This document shows positions 1 to 8,481 of a stretch of DNA of 64,000 bases, one piece after another (the first letter of the stretch is position 1; each line of letters starts with the position of its first letter). The notes under the pieces were generated by a model. That model had not been told where the DNA came from, did not search any database, and saw only the letters and a program-made list of their open reading frames with translations. The stretch covers positions 3,200,501 through 3,264,500 of the forward strand of contig NZ_CP009122.1 of the NCBI RefSeq assembly GCF_000803645.1. Reading direction: 5' to 3'. This stretch comes from Sphingopyxis fribergensis. GTDB taxonomy: Bacteria; Pseudomonadota; Alphaproteobacteria; Sphingomonadales; Sphingomonadaceae. Made by a program: the position numbers and the translations under genes.

Positions 1-2062
1 TCCCGGCCGCGGCATTCGGCCAATTTGGCGTATCTTTGTCGATCGCCTTGGGAAGATATGCCGCATGAGCTTCCACCAGCTTAACGGGGGCCCGGCGGCT
101 GCCGTCGCTGGCCTGCAACAAGATGGCTCGACCGAGAGCCGCCCCGATTTCCTTTGCTTTTGACCCGGTTATTGGATCGAGCATCGACTTGATCTGCACT
201 AGGGTCGGGTCACCGAGCTCCAAGGGCTCGCCTTCATGCTTCTCCGCAAAAGCGCGAAGAGCCTCTTCATTCGAACTTTTGGTTGAAAAATCGGCATGGA
301 CTTGGAGCCATTTTATCGCAGCCTGACCCCGCTCGCATTCGAAAGCCGAATGCAGTCGATTGAACAAGCCATGCTCCTCGGCGAAGGCATTGTCGCCCCG
401 CCCGAATATAAGCTTGCGGCTGGTCGTGCCGCTTGCCGAAGAAGCAGCGATCGTTCCGTCGGCACATAGCCACAGGGAGCGGCCATGGATATCCCCACTA
501 AATAGTTCATCAACGATCGTCGCTGCCGTCTCGACCCACCAGTCTGGCAACTTTTCGGAAAAGGTGCCGCTCTCGATCGCGTCGAGAATGTGGATTGGCC
601 ACACCTTGGCGGTTTGGTCGAGTGCATCAAGTACACGTCGCCACCGTCCATCGCGATCACGTGCGGCGGGTTCGACCGCGGCCGGCCGATCGGCCAGGAG
701 AGCGATGTCGTGGGATTCCAAAATGTGGGTCAGCGCGGCGTCTTCGTACGATAGGGCGTCTAGCCCATATTCTCCCGATGCCACCAGTAACCGGGCTTGA
801 TCTGAGAAGGCGGCTCGACTTTGAGAGAAACACTTCTCAAATGGCTCGCGTGGCCACTGCGTTCCCGCATCACCGATAGAATCCTCGGGAAGCGGCACGA
901 ACCGCCAAGCTTTGGAAGGCTCCGATCGAAGTATGATCGTGGCCGCCGCCGCCAGTACGTCCGCGCAGCTTTTAATCAGCCAATCATTCCAGCGATTTTC
1001 CAGAATGCTTTCCCGGGATGAGGTCGGATCGAACTGTGCGTCGATAGCGAATGGCAAGGATGTAGGAACGCGTGTTCGGAAGCCGACAAAGAGACCTGCT
1101 CGCTCCTCCTGACCGCAGGTAGCGATCGAGATCGGCGTCGAGTAGCCAGCGCGCTTGTGCGACCGATGCTGACCCTCCGGAACGGGAACATGGGCGCGCA
1201 TCACCACCCATGATTTGCGGCCTGACTTGACTTTTCGACGTTCAAGATCGGCGTTGAGCCCCTCAACTGTGCCAAGGGGCATCCACTCAGCCGGTTCTAC
1301 CGACGCAGAGGCGTGAAGGCCATCTTCCTTCTGCCACGTGACATTCCGAACGAAGTCGAGAAAAATCAGACTGTCGTCCGACCACGTTTCGAACCAGCGA
1401 TGAAAAGCTTCCTCGTCGAAATTATCCAGGTCGATCACCAGCAAGGTGTCGGTCAATGCATCGAAAAGGCCCGGAATTGGAGCTTCCGGGTCAGCAGTTC
1501 TTATTTCGACGCCTTGGCCGCTGCCAAAATGATACGGCCCGCTATGAACCGTCAGTCGGCGAGATATCCTTCGCAGCGTCTTCAGCCCGATCCCAAACCG
1601 ACCCCGCTGATCTGCTTCGTCCTCCTTAGTGGTAACATATGGGAGCATCATTCCAGGGACGTTGCGGTAGGTGACCGGAAACCCATCGTGGGCGATCAGA
1701 AGCTGACGTCCGCCTGGTCCGTCGCGAAGCGCGAGCCGGACCGATCGAGCTCGCTGGTCATCGGCATTTTGAACTACTTCAATGATGCCATGGAAGGGAT
1801 CGACATTTGTTCCTTCGGCGCTCCGCGACGCCCCTTTGATCGCTTTTTTGAGAAGATTGCCCGTTGCTTGAATGTGGCCATTTAACGCGTCGATGAACGT
1901 CGTCGCGAAGATCGGACTAAATGGATCTTCGGGGACCGAAACCTCCGGGTTGGGCTCCGCCTCATCATCTTCGTCCCACACGAACTGCGCAGCCGCTTTA
2001 GCGCGTTCGACCAGCAGACGTCGTTCATTCTCAATGTCAGCGGTTTTTGATTTTGCATTCAT
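1..2062 (-). CDS. Sacsin/HSP90-like ATPase (GHKL fold), C-terminus cut by window edge
   Basis: Reading the minus strand from an ATG at 2062 gives an open frame of about 687 codons with no stop before the window edge, so the C-terminus is missing. The N-terminal part carries the ATP-binding signatures of the GHKL/sacsin family: an N-box with E-x-x-Q-N-A-D-D near residues 95-102, a D-G pair near 126-127, and the glycine-rich lid GRFGIGLKT near 154-162. Sacsin-type N-terminal domains occur in chaperone-like and anti-phage proteins, so a defence role is inferred from the family and from the neighbouring nuclease genes. The rest of the protein is not recognised. A 215-base gap separates its start from the HNH gene upstream on the same strand; I see no gene in that gap. 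A DNA-repair or chaperone role cannot be excluded. Confidence 0.85.
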   Translation of the reverse strand, partial: MNAKSKTADIENERRLLVERAKAAAQFVWDEDDEAEPNPEVSVPEDPFSPIFATTFIDALNGHIQATGNLLKKAIKGASRSAEGTNVDPFHGIIEVVQNADDQRARSVRLALRDGPGGRQLLIAHDGFPVTYRNVPGMMLPYVTTKEDEADQRGRFGIGLKTLRRISRRLTVHSGPYHFGSGQGVEIRTADPEAPIPGLFDALTDTLLVIDLDNFDEEAFHRWFETWSDDSLIFLDFVRNVTWQKEDGLHASASVEPAEWMPLGTVEGLNADLERRKVKSGRKSWVVMRAHVPVPEGQHRSHKRAGYSTPISIATCGQEERAGLFVGFRTRVPTSLPFAIDAQFDPTSSRESILENRWNDWLIKSCADVLAAAATIILRSEPSKAWRFVPLPEDSIGDAGTQWPREPFEKCFSQSRAAFSDQARLLVASGEYGLDALSYEDAALTHILESHDIALLADRPAAVEPAARDRDGRWRRVLDALDQTAKVWPIHILDAIESGTFSEKLPDWWVETAATIVDELFSGDIHGRSLWLCADGTIAASSASGTTSRKLIFGRGDNAFAEEHGLFNRLHSAFECERGQAAIKWLQVHADFSTKSSNEEALRAFAEKHEGEPLELGDPTLVQIKSMLDPITGSKAKEIGAALGRAILLQASDGSRRAPVKLVEAHAAYLPKAIDKDTPNWPNAAAG

Positions 2063-2277
2063 CCGGACAAACCAAACAGAACCTTAGCGCGTCCGCAAGT
2101 AGTGTCTGCTGCCAACTGACCCGAGCGAGGAGAAGATTTCGCAAGTTCCTACTTCGCTCAACGGATGTTATGGAGGTCGCAGGCCGTTTCAGCGTAAATT
2201 TTTTTCTTTCCAAGCCAACGAAAAGCGAACCATGCGTCGACCGAGCCGATGCCGGTGAGACAAACCGCTGATACAAC

Positions 2278-2901
2278 TCACAACAGTCGACACCGTAGGT
2301 CCTCGATAGAAAGCGTGCCGGACCGGTGCAGCATTCGATGGCAGTTTGAACAAACGGCGGCGAGATCTTCTATCCGCGTCGCTGCACCTGGTTCTAGCTC
2401 AGAAACTGGGACTTTATGATGAGCCTCGATAAAGCCGTGGCCCAGTTCTCCATATGTTTTTCCGAAATCGAAATCGCATACCGAGCATGCAAGTGTCCGC
2501 AACTGCTTTTTGAAGCGATTCACGAGAGACTTAGAACGCTCGCGCCGCAGATGCGTGCGCAGCGTGGCGGCACCTTCGAATGCCATGTAACTTTCTACAG
2601 AGTCGGAAAAGCCGTCTCGGTTCACGGGATTAAGCGGATCCATGTCGCGCAACCCCCAAACTCCACCGCCAATTCCGTGTACGCTGTAAAATAGATCACG
2701 CTTCTTTTTCCAGTGATGGGAATCGGAAGAGCATTCTTGGATTCGTCCGCGCACACTTTGAAGTAGATTTCCCGTGTATGATCCGGGGAAGAGCCGTCGA
2801 ACCTCATCTGCGATCTCTACGGGCCGCGCCTGACCGCCAAGACTACGCAACGCTGCGGCGACAGTTTCAAAGCGCGACACGGGAGCCGTAATTTCAGTCA
2901 T
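2278..2901 (-). CDS. HNH endonuclease with N-terminal winged-helix-like domain
   Basis: The 207-aa product ends in a classic HNH module: zinc-binding pairs C139-x-x-C142 and C184-x-x-C187, catalytic H-H at 161-162, and N-C-H-x-x-x-H at 186-192. Residues 10 to about 88 look like a small winged-helix or HARE-like DNA-reading domain, an arrangement found in restriction-type HNH enzymes of the McrA style. The ATG at 2901 is preferred over an in-frame start at 2964 because the extra 21 residues show no conservation-like features and would overlap the promoter region of the divergent gene. It lies head to head with the DGQHR nuclease gene, 65 bases apart, so the two may share a control region. It is probably a restriction nuclease for modified or foreign DNA; its target is unknown. 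Confidence 0.85.
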   Translation of the reverse strand: MTEITAPVSRFETVAAALRSLGGQARPVEIADEVRRLFPGSYTGNLLQSVRGRIQECSSDSHHWKKKRDLFYSVHGIGGGVWGLRDMDPLNPVNRDGFSDSVESYMAFEGAATLRTHLRRERSKSLVNRFKKQLRTLACSVCDFDFGKTYGELGHGFIEAHHKVPVSELEPGAATRIEDLAAVCSNCHRMLHRSGTLSIEDLRCRLL

Positions 2902-2966
2902 TAGTCCGCCGATCCTGTTTGACACACTGGCATCCATTTGCCTTAATCGGCTGTGGGGGTGCAAGG

Positions 2967-5264
2967 ATGATTGGGAATTTAGTAAAGGATTTCGGGGAGA
3001 AGCGTGCCGAGTACGCTCGCCGAAGCAAGCCGTTCGATGAAGAGACCGTCGAACTCCCGCTTCGAGCGACCCGGGAAGCGGACGGGTGGTCTCTTCAGCG
3101 CGAAAACAAGAATTCGTTGCGAATGCGGCGGCCGAAGCGCTTCGACGAACTCATCGAGAATCGTTTCTGGAATATCCTGTACCGCTTCGGCTACGCTGAG
3201 CTCAATAAAGGACGCCATTTTCGCGTCGTCGTCGGCAAGGGTGACGATGCGATTGAGAAACAGGTCGATGTATTTGCCAAAGATGACGAGACAATCGTCA
3301 TTGCCGAATGCAAGGCGTGCAAAGTTCCGACAAAAAGGTCTTTGCAGAAGGATCTCAACGAATTTGCCGGGCTAATGAAGCCGATGGCCGACGCCATCCG
3401 CAGACATTATGGCGATGGCTTCAAGCCGAAGATCATTTGGTGCTTTGTCACAGACAACATCCGGTGGTCGGAAGAGGATATCAAGCGCGCATCCGATCAC
3501 AAGATCAACGTCATACAAGGGCTTGAGCTTATCTATTTCGAGGAATTCTCGAAGAAATTAGGTCCAGCCGCCCGTTACCAGTTCCATGCCGAATATCTCG
3601 AAAACCAAAAAGTCCCAGCACTCGCCGGCCGGAAAGTTCCCGCAGTTAAAACCAAATTGGGCGGAAAAACAGCCTACCTGTTCTCCGCTCTCGCAAAAGA
3701 TATTCTACGGATTGCCTTCGTAAATCACCGCGACTTGCGGGATCCGTCAGGTGCGCCCTCATATCAAAGAATCGTCAAGCCTTCCCGGCTCAAACAGATT
3801 GGCGAGTTCCTGGACGGGAAAAAATTCTTCCCCAACACCATACTTCTCAATTTCCACCGCAAGCCTTTGTTCGAGCAAACAGCAAAGGATGACATTTCCT
3901 CTGTGGCGTTCGGTAACCTCGTGCTTCCCGATCGATACAAGAGCTGCTGGATCATCGACGGACAGCACCGCCTTTACGGCACCACCTACACCACCGAAGA
4001 CTATACGACGCCATTATTTTTTATCGGCTTTGACTCGGTCACCGCGTCGGAGGAGGCCAACATCTTTGTCGAGATTAACTCTAAACAGGCGACCGTTCCG
4101 CCGACGCTTCTTTCCGCCTTGGAAGGCGAGGTGAAGTGGGATTCGGAAATCCCCAAAGAACGCCTTTCAGCAATTGCCTCCCGTGCAGTTGACCTTCTAA
4201 ATACGCGCGGCGGCGGCGCCCTGGAGGCAAAGGTCGTGTCGCCGGGTATCACGGCTGGAACTAGCCAACCTCTCAATGTCCGCAGCATCCAGGACCGGAT
4301 CAACCAATCTGGTTTAGTTGGAACGATCAATCCGCGCACCGGAGAAATCGTTCAAGGCCCGTGCTGGGATGGCACGTCCGAAGCGAGTCTCAGGCGCATA
4401 GTCACTCTTCTCGAACTGCATTTCGAGGAAGTGCGCCTAGCAAATCCAGAACGCTGGGAGGCTGGAAAGGCAGGCTTACTGTGCACCAACTTCGGCGTGG
4501 GCAGTCACATTCGCCTTCTCAGCGAATTGATCGACCACGCTTCGAAGAAGCTTGGCTTTGAACCCCAGGCCGCCGAAGTCCACGACCTCTATATTGGCAT
4601 TAAGCCTTATATTGATCCGGTGCTCTCATACATCGGAACGGCTACCGACGCAGAGTTCGAAGATCGGTTCAAAGTAATATTCGGCAGCAGCGGCTTCCAC
4701 GAATATTTCTTCAGTATTGTCGATTTGGTAGTCGCGGTGGCACCCGACTTCGCTCCAAAGGGGTATTCAGAGTTTAAGCGGCTCTCGTCGGCAGAAGTGG
4801 TGGACCTAGCGGATCGGCAAGTGAAATGGATTCAGCAGGTCGTCATGGCATATTTGATCGACCGCCTTCGCGCGATCTATGGCGACGACTTCTTCGATCT
4901 GGGCGTGCCCAAGGAAATTCAGAAGGCCTGCCAAGCCAAGCGTATCGACGATGAGGCCGGCGAAAAGCACTCTGTCGAAACCTACCTCGACTGGATTCAG
5001 CTGCAGAAAATCGCAGTCCAGAAAGAGGTACGAGAAGCAGTAAAGGAGGTGCTCAGCATTCAGTTGCAAGAAGAAGGGGGAGGCAAGCATTTCTACAGTG
5101 GCTGGTTCGACGGGTTCAACCGTATCAGGAGGATTGTCGCTCACCCTGGCGGTCGTTCCTATAAGGACGAGGACCTGAAGACGTTGTCGCTGATTTCAGA
5201 GCATCTTGCGAACACCCTGCCCGGGAACTTCATTTTAGGAGAGTTCGAGCCACCACTAATCTGA
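2967..5264 (+). CDS. PD-(D/E)xK nuclease-DGQHR fusion protein with possible HEPN tail
   Basis: The 765-aa product shows three recognisable parts. Near residues 95-116 there is a PD-(D/E)xK-type core: V-D101, then E114-C-K116 on the following strand. In the middle, I-I-D-G-Q-H-R (D331 to R335) is the hallmark of the DGQHR/ParB-like superfamily seen in DndB and in DNA-modification clusters. Near the C-terminus R721-x4-H726 followed by proline resembles the active motif of HEPN ribonucleases; that last assignment is tentative. The ATG at 2967 is chosen because the in-frame start 48 bases upstream adds an unlikely leader. The gene runs divergently from the HNH gene and ends 11 bases from the convergent adenine methylase gene. 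A restriction or DNA-surveillance role is inferred; no substrate can be named. Confidence 0.8.
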   Translation: MIGNLVKDFGEKRAEYARRSKPFDEETVELPLRATREADGWSLQRENKNSLRMRRPKRFDELIENRFWNILYRFGYAELNKGRHFRVVVGKGDDAIEKQVDVFAKDDETIVIAECKACKVPTKRSLQKDLNEFAGLMKPMADAIRRHYGDGFKPKIIWCFVTDNIRWSEEDIKRASDHKINVIQGLELIYFEEFSKKLGPAARYQFHAEYLENQKVPALAGRKVPAVKTKLGGKTAYLFSALAKDILRIAFVNHRDLRDPSGAPSYQRIVKPSRLKQIGEFLDGKKFFPNTILLNFHRKPLFEQTAKDDISSVAFGNLVLPDRYKSCWIIDGQHRLYGTTYTTEDYTTPLFFIGFDSVTASEEANIFVEINSKQATVPPTLLSALEGEVKWDSEIPKERLSAIASRAVDLLNTRGGGALEAKVVSPGITAGTSQPLNVRSIQDRINQSGLVGTINPRTGEIVQGPCWDGTSEASLRRIVTLLELHFEEVRLANPERWEAGKAGLLCTNFGVGSHIRLLSELIDHASKKLGFEPQAAEVHDLYIGIKPYIDPVLSYIGTATDAEFEDRFKVIFGSSGFHEYFFSIVDLVVAVAPDFAPKGYSEFKRLSSAEVVDLADRQVKWIQQVVMAYLIDRLRAIYGDDFFDLGVPKEIQKACQAKRIDDEAGEKHSVETYLDWIQLQKIAVQKEVREAVKEVLSIQLQEEGGGKHFYSGWFDGFNRIRRIVAHPGGRSYKDEDLKTLSLISEHLANTLPGNFILGEFEPPLI

Positions 5265-5275
5265 AACTTCCCTGG

Positions 5276-6460
5276 CTATGCGCGCCCCAAATAAATACAC
5301 TCCGAGACGCTGGCTGTTGCGCTGCCCTTAGAGGCACCCATGGTAGAATGGCTGTGCTCGATCTGGGCAATCAACTCAGCATTCGGGTAGGCATTCTGCA
5401 GTATTTCGAGCGGGTTTCCACCAACATCATGCAACAGTCCGTTTGAAGGATAGCTCAGGACGAGATCCGCGCCCGTCGACGCAACTTCCTCAACAAGCGC
5501 CTTGAATGCCCCGGTCACCTTGCTTCGGAGCGAGAAAGGCGTAGTGAATCGGTCAGGCCGATAGAGACCCGCGCCGGTGACCGGTGGGTAGTCGTTCAGA
5601 ACCAACGTCTCCCAAACATGGTAGTAGCGTGAATATTGATCATCGGTGTACGGCGGGTCGCAGTAGACAACGCCAACGTCGCTCGAGCTATGGAGCCTCT
5701 TGAGCAAGGCGTCGCAATCAGACCGCGTGGCAAGGTTGGAGGACCGCCATTCCGTTGTGCCCGACGGCTTTAACGTGTCTAGGCTCACCAGCCACTGATC
5801 GAAGGCGGAGCGTCCGAATTGTTTCGAAACGCGCTTAAAATTACTGGCGCTCGGCGTCAGGAACTGAGCGAAATGCCCCGTCGTATTAGCAATCCGAAGA
5901 GCGGCCTGTCCTAAGGTTAGAACAGCCCACTCAAATTCACCCTGAGTCAGGACTCCACGACCGCGAAGCGTGTCGATCGCGCAGCGGACTGAGTCTATTT
6001 CCGCACATTGCGGTAGCGAAAAGTAGGCATTCGCATAGGTTGCTGTGAAGCAGCCATATGCGCCCTCATGCATGAGATTTTCCTGAGACACTCGGTCAAA
6101 GACGAACTCGAATTCTTCGAAAGTCGCCGCACCCGGCAATTTTTCTGCCAGTGTCCAGATCTTTTCGTTTTGCTCTTTCAGCAGGCGCATGTTCTGCTGA
6201 TAGATTGGCGCGACCAGCTCCCGCATGCGGGAGGCTGGTAATGGGCCGTGCGGGTCGGTGAAGCGGCACCTGCCTGCGAGATAGGCGAAATGCTGGACAT
6301 CATTTGTCCAGACCTGCCGTCGCCCCGCGTGGGCATCGGCCACAGCTCCCATACCTGCAAAGGCATCCAGAAGCCGTCCGGGGCGGCAGCTGGCGATAAC
6401 CTCGGCCACGCGATCAGCGAGGTCGTGTTTAGTACCCATGTAGCTGATGCGACTAGTCAT
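5276..6460 (-). CDS. D12-class DNA N6-adenine methyltransferase
   Basis: The 394-aa protein has the D12-class layout: Y-M-G-T-K near residues 7-11, the SAM-binding DAFAGMG at 32-38, and the catalytic DPPY at 268-271 followed by T-D-D-Q-Y-S, which is typical of this family. It should transfer a methyl group from S-adenosylmethionine to adenine N6 in DNA. It is convergent with the DGQHR nuclease gene (11 bases between stops) and 134 bases downstream of the PRTase gene on the same strand. It may protect host DNA from the island's nucleases, but it could equally be a solitary methylase. No specificity subunit or type II endonuclease of the usual kind is adjacent. Confidence 0.9.
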   Translation of the reverse strand: MTSRISYMGTKHDLADRVAEVIASCRPGRLLDAFAGMGAVADAHAGRRQVWTNDVQHFAYLAGRCRFTDPHGPLPASRMRELVAPIYQQNMRLLKEQNEKIWTLAEKLPGAATFEEFEFVFDRVSQENLMHEGAYGCFTATYANAYFSLPQCAEIDSVRCAIDTLRGRGVLTQGEFEWAVLTLGQAALRIANTTGHFAQFLTPSASNFKRVSKQFGRSAFDQWLVSLDTLKPSGTTEWRSSNLATRSDCDALLKRLHSSSDVGVVYCDPPYTDDQYSRYYHVWETLVLNDYPPVTGAGLYRPDRFTTPFSLRSKVTGAFKALVEEVASTGADLVLSYPSNGLLHDVGGNPLEILQNAYPNAELIAQIEHSHSTMGASKGSATASVSECIYLGRA

Positions 6461-6594
6461 AAAATTCCCCGGCGACGCCGGAGGATCGGAGTCATAGTTC
6501 GGTTTGGCAAGCCCAAAAACCGGATGGCATGAAACCTCGTCTCAAGGATCGAGCGAATGGTCAAGAAGGATAGCTTAAATTGGAGCATCCAATG

Positions 6595-7431
6595 CTAAGC
6601 CGCGAGTAGGTTGCGAGGGAAGAGACCTTCCCAGTGCTCGTGATTAGCATGTAGAATTGGGATCGTATTGTTTGGCGTTTTATGACTGAGAATTAGCGTC
6701 AGTCCGCAGGCTCCAAACCCTTTTGGGTGTGCCGCCCACGCAATCTTTCCATAAGCGTCCAGTATTTGCCGTTCGTTATCGTCGAACCGGTCGCATTCGG
6801 CCGCAAAGACGTTTGCAGCTTTTCCAAGTTTCAGAGGCGCCCGGATTTCCAACTCTGTATTGTCTTGGATGGCTCGCTCTGCATCTTCGGTGAGCGCCGT
6901 CAGCAGCAGATAGCAAGTCGCTTCAGAAGCAACGAGCTCCTGCATCAGCGGCCAGTAGGAGGTAATCTGACGACCGGTGCCGGCAAAATCATCGACAAAG
7001 ACGACGTGGTCGTACGCCGTCAGGGCGAGCCGGGGTAGCTCGCGCGGCATTTTGAAATAGCTTTGCCAAATCGCCGACGTGAGGCCGTTCGCTTCCCGGA
7101 ACATACGAAGCATGGCAGGCCCACTCTCGCCGGCTCCGCCTACGCCGACGAAAAACCAACGGCCCTGACGAATTGCGGGCGACTTACTCCAACCCGGGAG
7201 GGATGTCAGCGCATCCCGGTAGCCCTGATGAATTTCGCGTTCTGCGACCACGATTACGGCATCGAGAACCTTGTGAGCTGTCGAAAGATGTTCGGCATCA
7301 AACCGGCCCAGCCACTTGCGCAACTCATCTTTCGTTGGCGGTTGCCGATATCCGGCGAAGCTTTTTACCCATGCTTCGAGTTGTTCGTCGGATGCTAACT
7401 GCTCACACCCAGCCTGCTTGTTTCCCGCCAT
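6595..7431 (-). CDS. Phosphoribosyltransferase-like protein, conflict-system type (PRTase-CE)
   Basis: The 278-aa protein carries a PRPP-binding loop, VVFVDDFAGTGRQI at residues 143-156, with the paired acidic residues D147-D148 and the G-T-G turn of type I phosphoribosyltransferases. Its size and its partners match the PRTase-CE family described bioinformatically in prokaryotic conflict systems rather than a salvage enzyme. Substrate is unknown; attack on or modification of a nucleotide or base is inferred from the fold. Its ATG overlaps the TGA of the ParB-like gene by one base (TGATG), so the two are translationally coupled. No purine or pyrimidine metabolism genes are nearby, which argues against a housekeeping role. 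Confidence 0.8.
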   Translation of the reverse strand: MAGNKQAGCEQLASDEQLEAWVKSFAGYRQPPTKDELRKWLGRFDAEHLSTAHKVLDAVIVVAEREIHQGYRDALTSLPGWSKSPAIRQGRWFFVGVGGAGESGPAMLRMFREANGLTSAIWQSYFKMPRELPRLALTAYDHVVFVDDFAGTGRQITSYWPLMQELVASEATCYLLLTALTEDAERAIQDNTELEIRAPLKLGKAANVFAAECDRFDDNERQILDAYGKIAWAAHPKGFGACGLTLILSHKTPNNTIPILHANHEHWEGLFPRNLLAA

Positions 7432-8414
7432 CAGTTTGACCGCCGTTCGCCAGCTGCGAGTTTGGCTTTCACGTCGGACAGCAAAGCCTCAAGCTCTTCC
7501 CACAGGCCTTCCTCAGCAATAAACTCCTCGGGATCGAGAGCTGTGATAATCGAACGTAGGCGGCTTATCTGCCTTGTCAGGGTCTCCGCTTCTGTGTGAA
7601 TCCTTGCTTCATCGACTTCAAGATCTTGGATCATCATATCAGGATCGCTGATAAACCGACGCAACTTTGCGAGAAGTTCAGTCTCAGTTCCTGATTTCCG
7701 CGCAGCCGTGAGATAGGATTTGATCTTGCGGAAGTCTGTTACCGCACGAAAGCCGGACTTGAGATTAAGATACTTGTCCATCAATGCCCGTATGAGTTCC
7801 GCCCTGTTGTACCAGTCAGCGGAGCGCACAGTCCGATCTGTAATGATCGGATACATTTCGATAAATAGATCCGCGTTTAGCCGGGTCTCAGGATCTGGAT
7901 CGAGCATCCGGTCCTGGAATTCTTCCTCAAACGAAAGCAGCTTTTTGCACCGCGTCACCACCGCCACATCTAGGCCAGTTAGGTCAGCCAAAGCAGCCTC
8001 TCGGCTCTCCTCTAGCTGCTCTATGAGGACGCCCAACTTCAATGCAGTTGGCATAAGCTCCCAATCTTTGCGGAGCTTATGGATCTGGAACATTGTGACG
8101 ATATTTTGCGCCAAGGTCGGTTCAGTGACCTGGTTGATCGGGACTTCAGTGAGGCCGATTCGTTGCGCACAGATCCACCGACGCTGTCCGTCGAGGATTG
8201 TGAAAATGTCGCTGCCTGCGGCTTGATAGACAGTGAGAGGAACCAACACACCGACCTTTCGGATCGATGCCTCAAGCGTTTGCAACGGGGCTTCGTCGAA
8301 CAACACTCGCGGGTTGTGCGGATTGGCCTTTAAAGAATTGGTCGCGACCGTTTGCGGTCGGGGTGGAACGACGGGGGCCGGCTGGACCGCGTCCGCAGGT
8401 TGCTCTTTTGTCAT
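7431..8414 (-). CDS. ParB/Spo0J-superfamily protein
   Basis: The 327-aa product has a ParB N-terminal nucleotide-binding domain: N-P-H-N-P-R at residues 31-36, a V-G-V-L-V-P-L segment near 54-60, and D-G-Q-R-R at 75-79, which corresponds to the ParB catalytic box. A helical middle part follows and a C-terminal coiled-coil-like stretch (about 265-320). There is no ParA partner and no visible parS site, so a plasmid-partition role is unlikely. Its tight coupling to the PRTase gene suggests a two-part effector or sensor module. It starts 67 bases after the end of the Abi_C gene, in the same operon. Confidence 0.85.
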   Translation of the reverse strand: MTKEQPADAVQPAPVVPPRPQTVATNSLKANPHNPRVLFDEAPLQTLEASIRKVGVLVPLTVYQAAGSDIFTILDGQRRWICAQRIGLTEVPINQVTEPTLAQNIVTMFQIHKLRKDWELMPTALKLGVLIEQLEESREAALADLTGLDVAVVTRCKKLLSFEEEFQDRMLDPDPETRLNADLFIEMYPIITDRTVRSADWYNRAELIRALMDKYLNLKSGFRAVTDFRKIKSYLTAARKSGTETELLAKLRRFISDPDMMIQDLEVDEARIHTEAETLTRQISRLRSIITALDPEEFIAEEGLWEELEALLSDVKAKLAAGERRSN

Positions 8415-8481
8415 CGTTCGCCCTTACAGGGATTGCTATGCGGCGGCAATCGAACGGTATGCGCATCGGCCCAATGACTCT

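Noticed and set aside
1313..1885. Plus-strand frame of 190 codons at the left edge
   Set aside because: It is the mirror of the sacsin-like ATPase gene on the minus strand, which has clear motifs throughout; this frame has none and lacks a ribosome-binding site.
7431..8414. Plasmid partition (ParAB) locus
   Set aside because: There is no ParA gene, no parS-like palindrome and no replication gene; the ParB-like gene is coupled to a PRTase gene instead.
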